DNA of 64,000 bases from Leisingera sp. S132 (GTDB lineage Bacteria > Pseudomonadota > Alphaproteobacteria > Rhodobacterales > Rhodobacteraceae), in assembly GCF_025144465.1 (NCBI RefSeq), contig NZ_CP083553.1, positions 1,486,001-1,550,000 of the forward strand, written 5' to 3'. The position numbers were made by a program, and so were the translations under genes. This document shows positions 7,747 to 17,308 of this stretch, one piece after another. How positions within the stretch are numbered: position 1 is the first letter of the stretch; every line of letters begins with the position of its first letter. The notes under the pieces are model-generated. The model did not search any database, was not told the origin of the DNA, and saw nothing but the letters and a program-made list of their open reading frames with translations.

Positions 7747-9171
7747 ATGAACAGCCGTGCCCCGGTCATCTGGTGGATCAGGCGGGATCTCCGCCTGGCA
7801 GACAATCCGGCCCTTACGGCTGCCGTGAACAGCGGCGCCCCGGTGCTGCCCGTCTATATCCTCGACGAACAGGAGTTGGCGCTGGGCGCGGCTCCCAAGT
7901 TCCGGCTTGGCCTCGGGCTGGACTGCTTTGCCAGGGCGCTGGAAAAGGCCGGATCGCGCCTGATCCTGCGGCGGGGTTCAGCACTTGCGGTGCTGCGGGA
8001 GCTGGCCGAGGAAACCGGGGCAGGGGCGGTGCATTGGTCCCGCCTCTACGATCCGCAGGCCATAACCCGTGACACGGAGGTCAAGCAACAGCTGAAGGCT
8101 CAGGGGATTGCGGCCAAGTCCCACGGCGGGCGGCTGCTGTTTGAACCCTGGTCTGTCGAGACCAAGACCGGCGGCATGTACAAGGTCTTTACCCCGTTCT
8201 GGAAATCCGTGCGGGTGCGCGATGTATCCAGCCTGCTGCCTGCGCCGGGCAAACTGCCCGCGCCGGACAGATGGCCTGCCAGTGACAGCCTGGCTGCGTG
8301 GAACATGGCCGCCGCGATGCGCCGCGGCGCCCAAGTTGTGGCCCGCTATTGCCGCGTGGGGGAGGCTGCGGCGCAGGCGCGGCTGGATGAATTTTTGGAA
8401 GACAAGGTCGTCGCCTACAAGGACCGCCGCGACTTTCCAGGCGAGGACGCCACTTCCGGCCTGTCGGAAAACCTCGCCTGGGGCGAAATCAGCCCGCACC
8501 GCCTGTGGCACCGGGGCCGCGCGGCAATGGAGCAGTCCAGCCAGGGAGCGGAGACCTTCCTGAAAGAGGTGGTCTGGCGCGAGTTTGCCTATCACCTGAT
8601 GTATCACTCGCCGCATATCCTGACCGCCAGCTGGCGGCAGGAATGGCAGGATTTCCCATGGTCGCAGGAGGTGACGCCCGAAGTGCAGGCCTGGCAGCGC
8701 GGCCAGACCGGATACGGCTTTGTCGATGCCGCCATGCGAGAGCTTTTTGTGACCGGAAAGATGCACAACCGCGCCCGGATGATCGTGGCAAGTTTCCTCA
8801 CCAAGCATCTGATGGCCCACTGGAAAATTGGAATGGACTGGTTCGCGGACACGCTGGTGGACTGGGATCCGGCCTCCAACGCCATGGGCTGGCAATGGGT
8901 GGCGGGCTCCGGCCCCGATGCGGCGCCCTTCTTCCGCGTGTTCAACCCGTCGGGCCAGCTGGACAAGTTCGACCCCGATGGCGCCTACACCCGCCGCTGG
9001 ATAGCTGAAGGCCAGGGAAAACCGCCGCAGACTGCGCTGGATTTCTACGGCGCAGCCCCGCTGTCCTGGGGCCTTTCCCCGGACATGGCGCGGGCGGAGC
9101 CGGTCATCAGCCTGCAGGCAGGCCGGGACCGCGCGCTCACGGCCTATCACAACAGCCGTGAAAACGGCTAA
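7747..9171 (+). CDS. phrB: Deoxyribodipyrimidine photolyase
   Basis: A 474-residue DNA photolyase that uses FADH- and blue light to split cyclobutane pyrimidine dimers. The N-terminal antenna domain starts with WWIRRDLRLADNPAL (9-23). The C-terminal FAD domain has VWREFAYHLM near 276-285, GKMHNRARMIVASFL near 337-351 and the hallmark NAMGWQWVAGSGPDAAPFFR near 378-397. A class I CPD photolyase is most likely. Ribosome site AAAGGA. The gene is followed by cfa, the same pairing I recall in Rhodobacter sphaeroides, where photolyase and a cfa gene belong to the RpoE/ChrR singlet-oxygen response. Confidence 0.93.
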   Translation: MNSRAPVIWWIRRDLRLADNPALTAAVNSGAPVLPVYILDEQELALGAAPKFRLGLGLDCFARALEKAGSRLILRRGSALAVLRELAEETGAGAVHWSRLYDPQAITRDTEVKQQLKAQGIAAKSHGGRLLFEPWSVETKTGGMYKVFTPFWKSVRVRDVSSLLPAPGKLPAPDRWPASDSLAAWNMAAAMRRGAQVVARYCRVGEAAAQARLDEFLEDKVVAYKDRRDFPGEDATSGLSENLAWGEISPHRLWHRGRAAMEQSSQGAETFLKEVVWREFAYHLMYHSPHILTASWRQEWQDFPWSQEVTPEVQAWQRGQTGYGFVDAAMRELFVTGKMHNRARMIVASFLTKHLMAHWKIGMDWFADTLVDWDPASNAMGWQWVAGSGPDAAPFFRVFNPSGQLDKFDPDGAYTRRWIAEGQGKPPQTALDFYGAAPLSWGLSPDMARAEPVISLQAGRDRALTAYHNSRENG

Positions 9172-9252
9172 CGCATAGTTTCCTTGCCTCAAAGCCCCCT
9201 GCGGCCTAGCTTTTTGCCATAGCACGCCTGTTTCCTGCACAGGGGGAAGCGA

Positions 9253-10458
9253 ATGAAGTTCACGTCCGTTGAGGGCCAGAAAGACCTGCCGCGCTACTTT
9301 CCGGCAGTGTTTGCCAAGGTAAAGGCCATGGAGGTCGGGCAGCTGGATATCCAGCTGCCGGACGGGCGCATTTTCACTGCCAGGGGCCGCAATCCGGGAC
9401 CCGCGGCGGATCTGATCATCCACCACCCCGATTGCTTTGCCCGCCTGATCCGCGAGGGCGACCTGGGCTTCTCAGACGCCTATCTCGAAGGCTGGTGGAG
9501 CACCTCCGACCTGCAATCCTTTATGGATCTTGTGCATATGGGGGCCGATACCGTCTATGACGGATTTCCGGGCCAGGGGCTGGCACGCGCCTATGAACGC
9601 TTCCGCTTCTGGCTGCACCGCAACCACCGCCGCCAGGCAAGGAAAAACATCGCCCATCACTACGATCTCGGCAATGCGTTCTACCAGCTGTGGCTCGACG
9701 ACACGATGACCTATTCCAGCGCCCTGTTCCGCAGCGGCCAGGACAGCCTTGAGACGGCGCAGACCGCCAAATACGCCTCCCTTGTGGATCAGATGGGGGT
9801 CAAGCCCGGCGACCATGTGCTGGAGATCGGCTGCGGCTGGGGCGGTTTTGCCGAATATGCCGCAAGCCAGCGCGGCTTGCGTGTCACCGGGCTGACAATC
9901 AGTAAGGAACAGTTAAGGTTTGCCCGGCAACGGGTTGAAAAAGCGGGGCTTTAAGATGCAGTAGAGCTGCGTTTGCAAGACTACCGCGACTGCCGGGGCC
10001 AATTCGACGGAATCGCCTCGATCGAGATGTTCGAGGCGGTGGGAGAAAAATACTGGCCCGCCTATTTCGGCGCGGTCCGGGACCGTCTAAAGCCCGGCGG
10101 CAAGGCGACACTTCAGATCATCACCGTCGCGGACCGGCGCTGGGAGGTGTACCGCAAGGGCGTCGATTTTATCCAGAAGCACATCTTCCCGGGCGGCATG
10201 CTGCCGTCCCCGTCAGTGCTGCGCGCCCAGGTGGAAAAGGCCGGGCTCGGTGTGGTCCGGTCGATCGAATTCGGCAGCAGCTACGACCAGACGCTCCGGC
10301 GCTGGCATGAGACCTTTAACACCCGGTGGGACCGGATCGCAGCCCTGGGCTTTGATGAACGGTTCCACAAGATGTGGAACTTTTACCTCACTTCCTGCGC
10401 CGCTGCCTTTAAGACTGGAAATTGCGACGTGACGCAGATTACAGTTGCGCATCGTTAA
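9253..10458 (+). pseudogene. cfa: Cyclopropane-fatty-acyl-phospholipid synthase, interrupted by an in-frame TAA
   Basis: Encodes a SAM-dependent methyltransferase of the Cfa family, which adds a methylene group to unsaturated acyl chains of membrane lipids. The full frame would be about 401 codons. Codons 1-233 (9253-9951) end in VEKAGL, followed by TAA at 9952-9954. The same frame then continues DAVELRLQDYRDC... to 10458 without another stop. The SAM motif LEIGCGWGGFAEYA lies just before the stop; EMFEAVGEKYWPAYF and the C-terminal domain lie after it. Because frame is kept, one base change explains the break. The truncated product would lack half the catalytic fold. It could be a true nonsense mutation, a sequencing error, or a readthrough site. 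Confidence 0.85.
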
Positions 10459-10486
10459 CTGAACTGCGCCACGGAACTGACCTGAC

Positions 10487-10927
10487 ATGCCCACCGGAGC
10501 CCGCCTAGCCGCCGCAATTTCCCTGGCAACACTGGCGTTTATCGTTTCGTTTCTGGTCATGCCGCAGCTGCCCGAAGGCACCAACTTCGGATATTTTGTG
10601 CATATCAACGTGGTGCTGGGTCTGCTTTGCGGCTGGATCTTCATGGGCAAACGCGCAGGCCGCGGTGTTGTGCCGGCGATCAATAATGGACTGACGGGCA
10701 TGGCCGTGCTGGTGTTGTGGGCGCTGTTCGTCCAGGGCGCCTGGGAAATGTTCCGGCTGGCCATGCGGCACCGCTACGGCGGCCCGTTTGAGGCGCTGTC
10801 GCAGATTTTTGTCATTGGCATGGAATACTTCTTTCTAATTGCCGTTCCGTCGGTGCTGATACCTTTGGTGGTCGGCGGGGCTCTTGCCGGCCTTGTGACT
10901 GAGAACGCTTCGCAGCGCTGGCGCTGA
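10487..10927 (+). CDS. trgA: TrgA-like tellurite-resistance membrane protein
   Basis: A 146-residue integral membrane protein with about four hydrophobic segments (near 7-27, 38-53, 70-90 and 112-137). Size and context match TrgA of the R. sphaeroides trgA-trgB-cysK tellurite-resistance locus. Its biochemical role is not established; resistance is linked to the gene pair. The gene starts 28 bp after cfa with a weak ribosome site and is followed by trgB after 29 bp. Confidence 0.82.
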   Translation: MPTGARLAAAISLATLAFIVSFLVMPQLPEGTNFGYFVHINVVLGLLCGWIFMGKRAGRGVVPAINNGLTGMAVLVLWALFVQGAWEMFRLAMRHRYGGPFEALSQIFVIGMEYFFLIAVPSVLIPLVVGGALAGLVTENASQRWR

Positions 10928-10956
10928 AAACATTCAAAAACAACAGGTTGTATCCC

Positions 10957-12081
10957 GTGGCTGATCTCTTTTTCTTTGGCACGCTGCGCCATTGGCCTTT
11001 GCTTGAACTGGTTCTGGGCCGCAGCCGGGACGCGCTGAAGGCGCAGCCTGCCAGACTGCCCGGTCACGGTGTCTATCAGGTGGCGGGCCAGCCTTTTCCC
11101 GCAATCGAGGAACGTCCGGGCGCCGTGGCGGAGGGTGTTCTGGTGCGGGACCTGTCGCAGGCCGATCTGGAGGCCCTGAATTTTTATGAAGGCGGCTTCG
11201 GTTACGCGCTAAAGCCTGTTGCCGTTGAGCTGGAGGACGGAAGCACGGCCGCGGCTGACGTCTATTTTCCGGAACCGGGGCTTTGGCAAACTGCGGAGCC
11301 TTGGGACCTTGCGGCCTGGGTGGCAGACTGGGGCGCGCTCTCCTTGCGCGCGGCTGAGGAGGTGATGGCCTATCATGGCCGGATGAGCGCTGACGAGGCG
11401 GCCCGCAGTTTCCCCTCTATCCGCCGCCGCGCCGCTGCCTGGCTGGCTGGCCAGGCCCGGCCCGGCGACGGGGTGCATGACCTTAGCCGTGATGTGATCG
11501 TTCATTCCCACAAGCGTGCCCATCTGAACTTCTTTGCGATGGAGGAGATGGACCTTCAGTTCCGCCGCTTCGATGGCAGCATGAGCCCGGTTCTGAACCG
11601 GTCGGCGTCGATGGCGGGCCATGCGGCCGTGGTACTGCCATACGATCCGGTGCGCGACCAGGTTCTGCTGGTGGAACAATTCCGCGCACCGCCCTTCATG
11701 ATGGGCGACGCCTGCCCCTGGATGTGGGAGCCGGTGGCCGGCGTGATCGACCCGGGCGAGAGCGCCGAGGAGACCGCCCGGCGTGAAGCGGTGGAGGAAG
11801 CAGGCGTCACCATCCAGCATCTGGAAGCCGTTGCGCGCGGCTACCCCTCCAGCGGGGCGCTGGCGGAATATATCCATATTTTCATCGGCATAGCAGATCT
11901 TTCTGATGTGTCGGGCGGCGGTGGCGTTGCTGGCGAAGGGGAAGATATCCGCAGCAAGACCCTCAGCTACGAGGAGATGATGGCGGGGATCGACACGCAG
12001 GCCTACCAGGACATGCCGCTGATCACGGCAGCGCTGTGGCTGTCACGGCACCGTGATCGTCTGCGCGCAGAGCATTCCTGA
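10957..12081 (+). CDS. trgB: TrgB-like fusion of a gamma-glutamylcyclotransferase-like domain and a NUDIX hydrolase
   Basis: About 374 residues from the GTG at 10957, chosen because AACAGG lies 9 nt upstream; a TTG at 10948 is the alternative. The N-terminal part begins with FFFGTLRHWPLLE, the dinucleotide-loop type start of GGCT-like folds, and contains LNFYEGGFGY. The C-terminal part (about 190-340) is a NUDIX domain with a complete box G-x5-E-x7-REAVEEAGV, as in ADP-ribose pyrophosphatases. The family is associated with tellurite resistance next to trgA and cysK. The two domains suggest handling of a glutathione-derived metabolite and a nucleoside diphosphate, but substrates are unknown. 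Confidence 0.85.
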   Translation: MADLFFFGTLRHWPLLELVLGRSRDALKAQPARLPGHGVYQVAGQPFPAIEERPGAVAEGVLVRDLSQADLEALNFYEGGFGYALKPVAVELEDGSTAAADVYFPEPGLWQTAEPWDLAAWVADWGALSLRAAEEVMAYHGRMSADEAARSFPSIRRRAAAWLAGQARPGDGVHDLSRDVIVHSHKRAHLNFFAMEEMDLQFRRFDGSMSPVLNRSASMAGHAAVVLPYDPVRDQVLLVEQFRAPPFMMGDACPWMWEPVAGVIDPGESAEETARREAVEEAGVTIQHLEAVARGYPSSGALAEYIHIFIGIADLSDVSGGGGVAGEGEDIRSKTLSYEEMMAGIDTQAYQDMPLITAALWLSRHRDRLRAEHS

Positions 12082-12149
12082 CCCGCTTCCCGCCTTGTGA
12101 TCGGCAATCCGCTTGGATACACCATGGGGGAACGATCGAAAGGGATACC

Positions 12150-13184
12150 ATGCGCATTGCACGCGATCTGGCTGATGCCGTCGGCCATACACCTCTTATC
12201 CGCCTGAACCGCGTCAGCGAAGAGACCGGCTGCGAGATCCTGGGCAAGGCGGAATTCATGAACCCGGGCCAGTCGGTCAAGGACCGCGCCGCGCTCTACA
12301 TCATCCGCGATGCCATCGCCCGCGGTGATCTGAAACCGGGCGGCACCATCGTGGAGGGCACCGCCGGCAACACCGGCATCGGCCTGGCACTGGTCGGCGC
12401 CTCGATGGGCTTCAAGACGGTGATCGTGATCCCGGAAACCCAGTCCGAGGAAAAGAAGGACATGCTGCGGCTTGCTGGCGCGCAGCTGGTTCAGGTGCCC
12501 GCGGCGCCCTATAAGAACCCCAACAACTACGTGCGCTATTCCCAGCGCCTGGCTGAGAAACTGGCCAAGACCGAACCCAATGGCGCCATCTGGGCCAACC
12601 AGTTCGACAACGTCGCCAACCGTCAGGCCCATGTGGAAACCACCGGCCCGGAAATCTGGGAACAGACCGGCGGCAAGGTGGATGGATTCGTCAGCGCCGT
12701 CGGCTCTGGCGGCACGATTGCCGGCGTCGCCGAGGCGCTGCAGCCCAAAGGCGTGAAGATCGGTCTTGCAGACCCGATGGGCGCGGCGCTCTATTCCTAT
12801 TACACCACCGGTGAACTGGCCTCTGAGGGCAGTTCGATCACCGAGGGGATCGGCCAGGGCCGCATCACCAGGAACCTCGAAGGCTTCACCCCGGACTACA
12901 GCTATCAGATTTCCGACGCCGAAGCCGTGCCCTACGTCTTTGACCTGCTGCATGACGAGGGCCTTGTGCTGGGCGGCTCCTCCGCGATCAACATCGCCGG
13001 TGCCGTGCGCCTGGCCAAGGAGATGGGGCCGGGCAAGACCATTGTGACCGTGCTGTGCGATTACGGCACCCGGTATCAGTCCAAGCTGTTCAATCCCGAT
13101 TTCCTGCGTGAAAAGAACCTGCCGGTGCCGGAGTGGATGACCCACACGCCCGCATCGATCCCCGGTGTTTTTGAGGACGTATGA
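12150..13184 (+). CDS. cysK: Cysteine synthase A (O-acetylserine sulfhydrylase)
   Basis: A 344-residue PLP enzyme making L-cysteine from O-acetyl-L-serine and sulfide. The PLP lysine is in NPGQSVKDRA near 37-46. The substrate loop EGTAGNTGIG near 69-78 and the phosphate-binding SAVGSGGTIAG near 182-192 are present. In R. sphaeroides a cysK adjoins trgAB and contributes to tellurite resistance. The stop overlaps the next start by 4 bp (ATGA), so it is coupled to the mechanosensitive channel gene. It is slightly longer than typical CysK (about 310), as in other Rhodobacteraceae copies. Confidence 0.93.
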   Translation: MRIARDLADAVGHTPLIRLNRVSEETGCEILGKAEFMNPGQSVKDRAALYIIRDAIARGDLKPGGTIVEGTAGNTGIGLALVGASMGFKTVIVIPETQSEEKKDMLRLAGAQLVQVPAAPYKNPNNYVRYSQRLAEKLAKTEPNGAIWANQFDNVANRQAHVETTGPEIWEQTGGKVDGFVSAVGSGGTIAGVAEALQPKGVKIGLADPMGAALYSYYTTGELASEGSSITEGIGQGRITRNLEGFTPDYSYQISDAEAVPYVFDLLHDEGLVLGGSSAINIAGAVRLAKEMGPGKTIVTVLCDYGTRYQSKLFNPDFLREKNLPVPEWMTHTPASIPGVFEDV

Positions 13185-15631
13185 CACCTTTTATAACCGC
13201 TTTGCGGACTCTGCTGCTGGGGCTGGTCCTTGTGACCGGCCTCGCAGTGCCTGCGCTGGCGCAGCTGACGGCTGAATCCCGCGCCTATTATCAGGACTGG
13301 CTCAAGACCGCGAACCGCGCGGAAGAAGTGATTGACGCCAGCCGCGCCTCCAGCGCCGCGCTGGAAGCCCTGCGCAAGGAGCTGACCACCTACCGTCAGC
13401 GGTTCCTGGAAGCGCGGACGGAAAACGGCGACCGTATCAAAACGCTCGAAGGCCAGATCAGCGCCCTTGGCAAGGCGCCGGAAGAGGGCGAGAGCGAACC
13501 AGAAGATATCGCTCAGCTGCGCGCCTCGCTGGAAGAGCAGCTGCGCGACCTGAAAGTGCCGCGCATCGTCTCCGAGGAGGCCTACAGCCGCGCCAACGGC
13601 CTGATTTCCGAGATTGACAAGATCATCCGCGAACGCCGCACCCGCAAGCTGCTGGAGCGCGGGCCCTCGCCGCTGAACCCGGAACACTGGCCCGGCGCGC
13701 TGCGCACCCTCAGCCGGTCGGCAAGCTCGATCTGGAACGAGACCGCCTCAAGGATCAGCAGCGCCACCACCGCCGAACGCATCAGCAACAGCCTGCCAGC
13801 GCTGCTGCTGCTCTTGGGAATTGCCGCGTTCCTTCTGCTGAGAGGGCGCCCCTGGGCCCACGCCGCAGGCGACTACCTGCGCCAGTTCGGCAGCAGCGGG
13901 CGCGGCGTCTGGGGCTTCATTGTGTCGCTGCTCGAAGTCATTCTGCCCTTCATCGGCATCATCTGCCTGGCCGCCGCGGTGGAGCTTTCGGGCATCCTCG
14001 GCAGCCGCGGCACGCTGCTGCTGGATTATGTCCCGGGCTGGGCGCTGCTGGTCCTGTCATTCCACTGGCTGGGCAACCAGCTGTTCTCCGGCCGCATCGA
14101 AAACGATCTGGTGCCGGTGCAGGAGGGGCGGCTGAATGAAACCCGGCTGATGGTCGATATCCTGGCGGTGATCCTGGTGATGCAGGACGCGCTGGTAAAG
14201 CTGGAAAACATCGAAACCATCCCGTCTTCCGTTCACGCAGTTGCCAGCTTTCCGCTGATCACGGCGGCGGCGCTGGTGATGCTGCGGCTGCACCGGATCG
14301 GGGTTAAACGCCGCCAGAAGCAGGCACCCGGAGCGGAGGAAGACGGTGCCATAGCCGCGGGCGCCAACCGTATCCTGACCTTCGTACGGCGCGCGACGTA
14401 TCTTCTCGGCTTCATTTCACCGCTGCTGGCCGCGCTTGGCTATGTCAATGCGGCTGAGGCGCTGATCTACCCCGCGGTGTCCACTCTGGCCCTGCTGGCC
14501 GCACTGCTGGTGTTCCAGCGGTTCCTGGGCGATGTCTACGGCTGGCTGTCCGGCAAGGGCTCTGCCGCGCGGGAGTCGCTGTTTGCGGTCCTGATCGGCT
14601 TCCTGCTGGCCGCCCTGGCGCTGCCGCTGCTGGCCCTGATCTGGGGCGCGCGGGTGGCGGACATGACCGAGCTTTGGTCGCGCTTCCTCGAGGGCTTTCA
14701 GATCGGCGAAACCCGTATCTCGCCCACCGCCTTCCTGACGTTTGCGGTGGTCTTTGCCGCAGGCTACGCGCTGACCCGGCTGATCCAGGGCTCCCTGCGC
14801 AATTCGCTGCTGCCCAAGACCAAGATCGACCCGGGCGGCCAGAACGCCATCACCTCCGGCCTGGGCTATGTCGGCATCTTCCTGTCGGCAGTGATCGCCA
14901 TTTCCATGGCAGGCCTCGACCTGTCCTCGCTCGCCATCGTTGCCGGTGCGCTGTCTGTCGGCATCGGTTTCGGCCTGCAGACCATCGTGTCGAATTTCGT
15001 CTCGGGCATCATCCTCCTGATCGAACGCCCGGTCTCCAAGGGCGACTGGATCGAGGTCGGCGGGCTGATGGGCTACGTGCGCGACATCTCGGTGCGCTCC
15101 ACCCGGATCGAGACCTTTGACCGCACCGATGTGATCGTGCCCAACTCGGACCTGATCAGCGGAACCGTCACCAATTATACCCGCGGCAACACCGTGGGCC
15201 GGGTGATCGTGCCGGTGGGCGTCGCCTATGGCACCGAACCGCGCAAGGTCGAGGCGATTCTGACCGAGATTGCCAAGGCGCATCCGATGGTGCTGCTCAA
15301 TCCGGCGCCTTATGTGGTGTTCCAGGGCTTCGGCGCTGACTCCCTGGATTTTGAAATCCGCGCCATCCTGCGCGACGTGAACTGGGTTCTGTCGGTGAAA
15401 TCCGACATGAACTATGAAATCGCCAAGCGCTTCCAGGAAGAGGGGATTGAGATCCCCTTCATGCAGCGCGACATATGGATCCGTAACCCGGAGGCGCTTT
15501 CACCCGCTGGCGCAGCGCCTGCCAGCGCTGCCGGCAGCAGCCCTCCGGCCCCGGCAATGCCGCCCAAGCCGGATGTGAGCGATCTGCAGCAGGACCAGGA
15601 AGGAGAAGGGGAAGCCGATGCCGACAAGTGA
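13181..15631 (+). CDS. Large MscS-type mechanosensitive channel with periplasmic N-terminal domain
   Basis: An 816-residue inner-membrane channel of the MscK/DUF3772 subgroup that should release solutes on hypo-osmotic shock. It has an N-terminal signal peptide (1-28, ending VPALAQ), then a helical periplasmic domain (about 30-190) rich in Arg and Glu. Many membrane spans follow (about 205-590). The MscS pore helix and beta domain are seen in LSVGIGFGLQTIVSNFVSG near 590-608 and in NSDLISGTVTNYTRGN near 654-669. The tail is rich in Pro and Ala with an acidic end. It overlaps cysK by 4 bp and alaX by 14 bp, implying translational coupling. A role in exporting osmolytes taken up by the BCCT carrier is conceivable but only inferred. 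Confidence 0.88.
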   Translation: MTPFITALRTLLLGLVLVTGLAVPALAQLTAESRAYYQDWLKTANRAEEVIDASRASSAALEALRKELTTYRQRFLEARTENGDRIKTLEGQISALGKAPEEGESEPEDIAQLRASLEEQLRDLKVPRIVSEEAYSRANGLISEIDKIIRERRTRKLLERGPSPLNPEHWPGALRTLSRSASSIWNETASRISSATTAERISNSLPALLLLLGIAAFLLLRGRPWAHAAGDYLRQFGSSGRGVWGFIVSLLEVILPFIGIICLAAAVELSGILGSRGTLLLDYVPGWALLVLSFHWLGNQLFSGRIENDLVPVQEGRLNETRLMVDILAVILVMQDALVKLENIETIPSSVHAVASFPLITAAALVMLRLHRIGVKRRQKQAPGAEEDGAIAAGANRILTFVRRATYLLGFISPLLAALGYVNAAEALIYPAVSTLALLAALLVFQRFLGDVYGWLSGKGSAARESLFAVLIGFLLAALALPLLALIWGARVADMTELWSRFLEGFQIGETRISPTAFLTFAVVFAAGYALTRLIQGSLRNSLLPKTKIDPGGQNAITSGLGYVGIFLSAVIAISMAGLDLSSLAIVAGALSVGIGFGLQTIVSNFVSGIILLIERPVSKGDWIEVGGLMGYVRDISVRSTRIETFDRTDVIVPNSDLISGTVTNYTRGNTVGRVIVPVGVAYGTEPRKVEAILTEIAKAHPMVLLNPAPYVVFQGFGADSLDFEIRAILRDVNWVLSVKSDMNYEIAKRFQEEGIEIPFMQRDIWIRNPEALSPAGAAPASAAGSSPPAPAMPPKPDVSDLQQDQEGEGEADADK

Positions 15632-16343
15632 ACCGCTGTTCCGCAAGGACGCCTATGCCCGGATGACCGAGGCCGAAGTGGTGGCCCATTCCGATCAGGG
15701 CGGGATCGTGCTGAACCGGACATTATTCTATGCCACAGGCGGCGGCCAGCCCGGCGACAGCGGCCAGCTTTTGTGGGCCGGCGGCCAGTGCTCCATCGCC
15801 ACCACGGTCAAGGGCGGGGAGGGCGCGATCATTCTGGTTCCGCATGAAGGCGAGGCGCTGCCTGCGGTGGGCACCACTGTGACCCAGACGCTCGACTGGG
15901 ACCGCCGCTACGGCCACATGCGGGTCCACACCGCACTGCACCTTTTGTCCGTGGTGATTCCGCTGGAGGTGACCGGCGGCTCGATCGGCGCGGACAAGGG
16001 GCGGCTTGATTTCAACATGCCCGAGGCGCCGGAGGACAAGCAGGCGCTGCAGGAGCAGCTGCAGGCACTGATCGACCGCGATCTGGCGGTGACGGAGGAC
16101 TGGATCACCGACGCCGAACTGGATGCCAACCCGCAGCTGGTCAAGACCATGTCGGTGTCGCCGCCGCGCGGGGCAGGACACGTCCGCCTGGTGCGGATCG
16201 GCACGGAAGACGAGCAGGTGGACCTGCAGCCCTGCGGCGGAACCCATGTGAAGCGCACCGGCGAAATCGGCCGCATCCGCCTTGGAAAGGTTGAGAAAAA
16301 GGGCAAACAGAACCGCCGCGTCTACCTGCATCTGGAGGCCTGA
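15618..16343 (+). CDS. Free-standing alanyl-tRNA editing protein (AlaX)
   Basis: A 241-residue trans-editing hydrolase that removes Ser or Gly mischarged onto tRNA-Ala. The zinc-binding editing motifs are complete: H104xxxH108 in VHTALHLLS and C206xxxH210 in CGGTH. An N-terminal beta-barrel with ATGGGQPGDSG (39-49) identifies the AlaX-M type, as in the second half of AlaRS editing regions. It overlaps the upstream channel gene by 14 bp. The adjoining tRNA-Ser gene downstream is probably coincidental. Confidence 0.9.
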   Translation: MPTSEPLFRKDAYARMTEAEVVAHSDQGGIVLNRTLFYATGGGQPGDSGQLLWAGGQCSIATTVKGGEGAIILVPHEGEALPAVGTTVTQTLDWDRRYGHMRVHTALHLLSVVIPLEVTGGSIGADKGRLDFNMPEAPEDKQALQEQLQALIDRDLAVTEDWITDAELDANPQLVKTMSVSPPRGAGHVRLVRIGTEDEQVDLQPCGGTHVKRTGEIGRIRLGKVEKKGKQNRRVYLHLEA

Positions 16344-16423
16344 AAAAGTTTTGGGGGTAAGTGAAGTTTTTGCAGTTTCAGCCCTTGCATTTCCCCGGCT
16401 GATCCTTCAAAAGCCCCCTCAAC

Positions 16424-16513
16424 GGAGAGGTGGCCGAGTGGTCGAAGGCGCACGCCTGGAAAGTGTGTAGGCGGGAAACCGTCTCCAGGGTTCGAATCCC
16501 TGTCTCTCCGCCA
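16424..16513 (+). tRNA. tRNA-Ser (anticodon GGA)
   Basis: A 90-nt class II tRNA. The acceptor stem GGAGAGG pairs with TCTCTCC (one G-T). The anticodon loop is CTGGAAA, giving GGA for UCC/UCU codons. A long variable arm is present, the T-loop reads GTTCGAATC, and the 3' CCA is encoded. Confidence 0.97.
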
Positions 16514-17308
16514 TAACCCTGGCATTGATACTGATAACCTGCACCCGCGCGGCGGATGCCGCTGCGTATCTTCTGGCCTGAAGTGCCGGGTTTGACTCAA
16601 TTTCCCCCGGTTTTTTCCTTGTTGTCCGGCGGGCGGTTCGCTGCCCCTTTGCTGCCATGATTCGTGCCTTGCAGGGTAATCTTTGGCCAATCCGGGAAAC
16701 AAAATCCGCATATCGCACAGAATTGATTGCCGTATGACCCCCAATCTCCGGGCTGCGCTGCCACAATGGGGAAGGCGGCACAGGCCGCGCCTGGGAAATC
16801 CCGTGTTTCGAATATGGAAACCATTCCGGCGCTGAAACCGCCCATATATGGCGGAAATGGCATGTTTGGACCCGAGCGGCACGCTATTTTGGTGGAAAAA
16901 TGGAAACAGTGACGCGTGCTCCCGCCGGTAACGGAACCCGATTTTGCGTCCGGGCGGCGAAATGAGGGGAATTTTAGGCAATTTTTTGTCTTTGTCGCCC
17001 GATCCGCCTAAAGTATTCATGATTCAGCCCATTGGGGGGGCATGTTCTGCAAGCTGCTGGACTGTGGTGGACTGCTAAAATTTTATTTTAAGTCTTCGTG
17101 CCGTGATAAGCGCACTCCACTGATCCGAAAAGCGACTGCAATCCGGCTGTGTGCTGCTTGAGCACGCAAACCAGAGCGCCTGTGCGGTCTGGCCCTCCTC
17201 CTGCATGGGCGGGTGTTTTTTTGGCGGCATTCTGCGTGGCTGCGCGACTGCCTGGCTGGTCCGGACGATGGGGCTTGGGACCTGCCCGGCGAGGAGAGGG
17301 TGAAGACT
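16514..17308 (+). other. Long noncoding stretch, leader of the RTX/Hint gene
   Basis: About 795 bp with no convincing gene. It is less GC-rich than its surroundings. A weak promoter-like pair TTGTCG (16992-16997) and TATTCA (17014-17019), 16 bp apart, would give a leader of about 280 nt. The region directly follows tRNA-Ser, a common integration target, but no integrase or att duplication was seen. Confidence 0.4.

Noticed and set aside
9973-10458. Second half of cfa as a separate methyltransferase gene starting at TTG
   Set aside because: No ribosome site and the SAM-binding half lies upstream in the same frame; it is the remainder of the interrupted gene.
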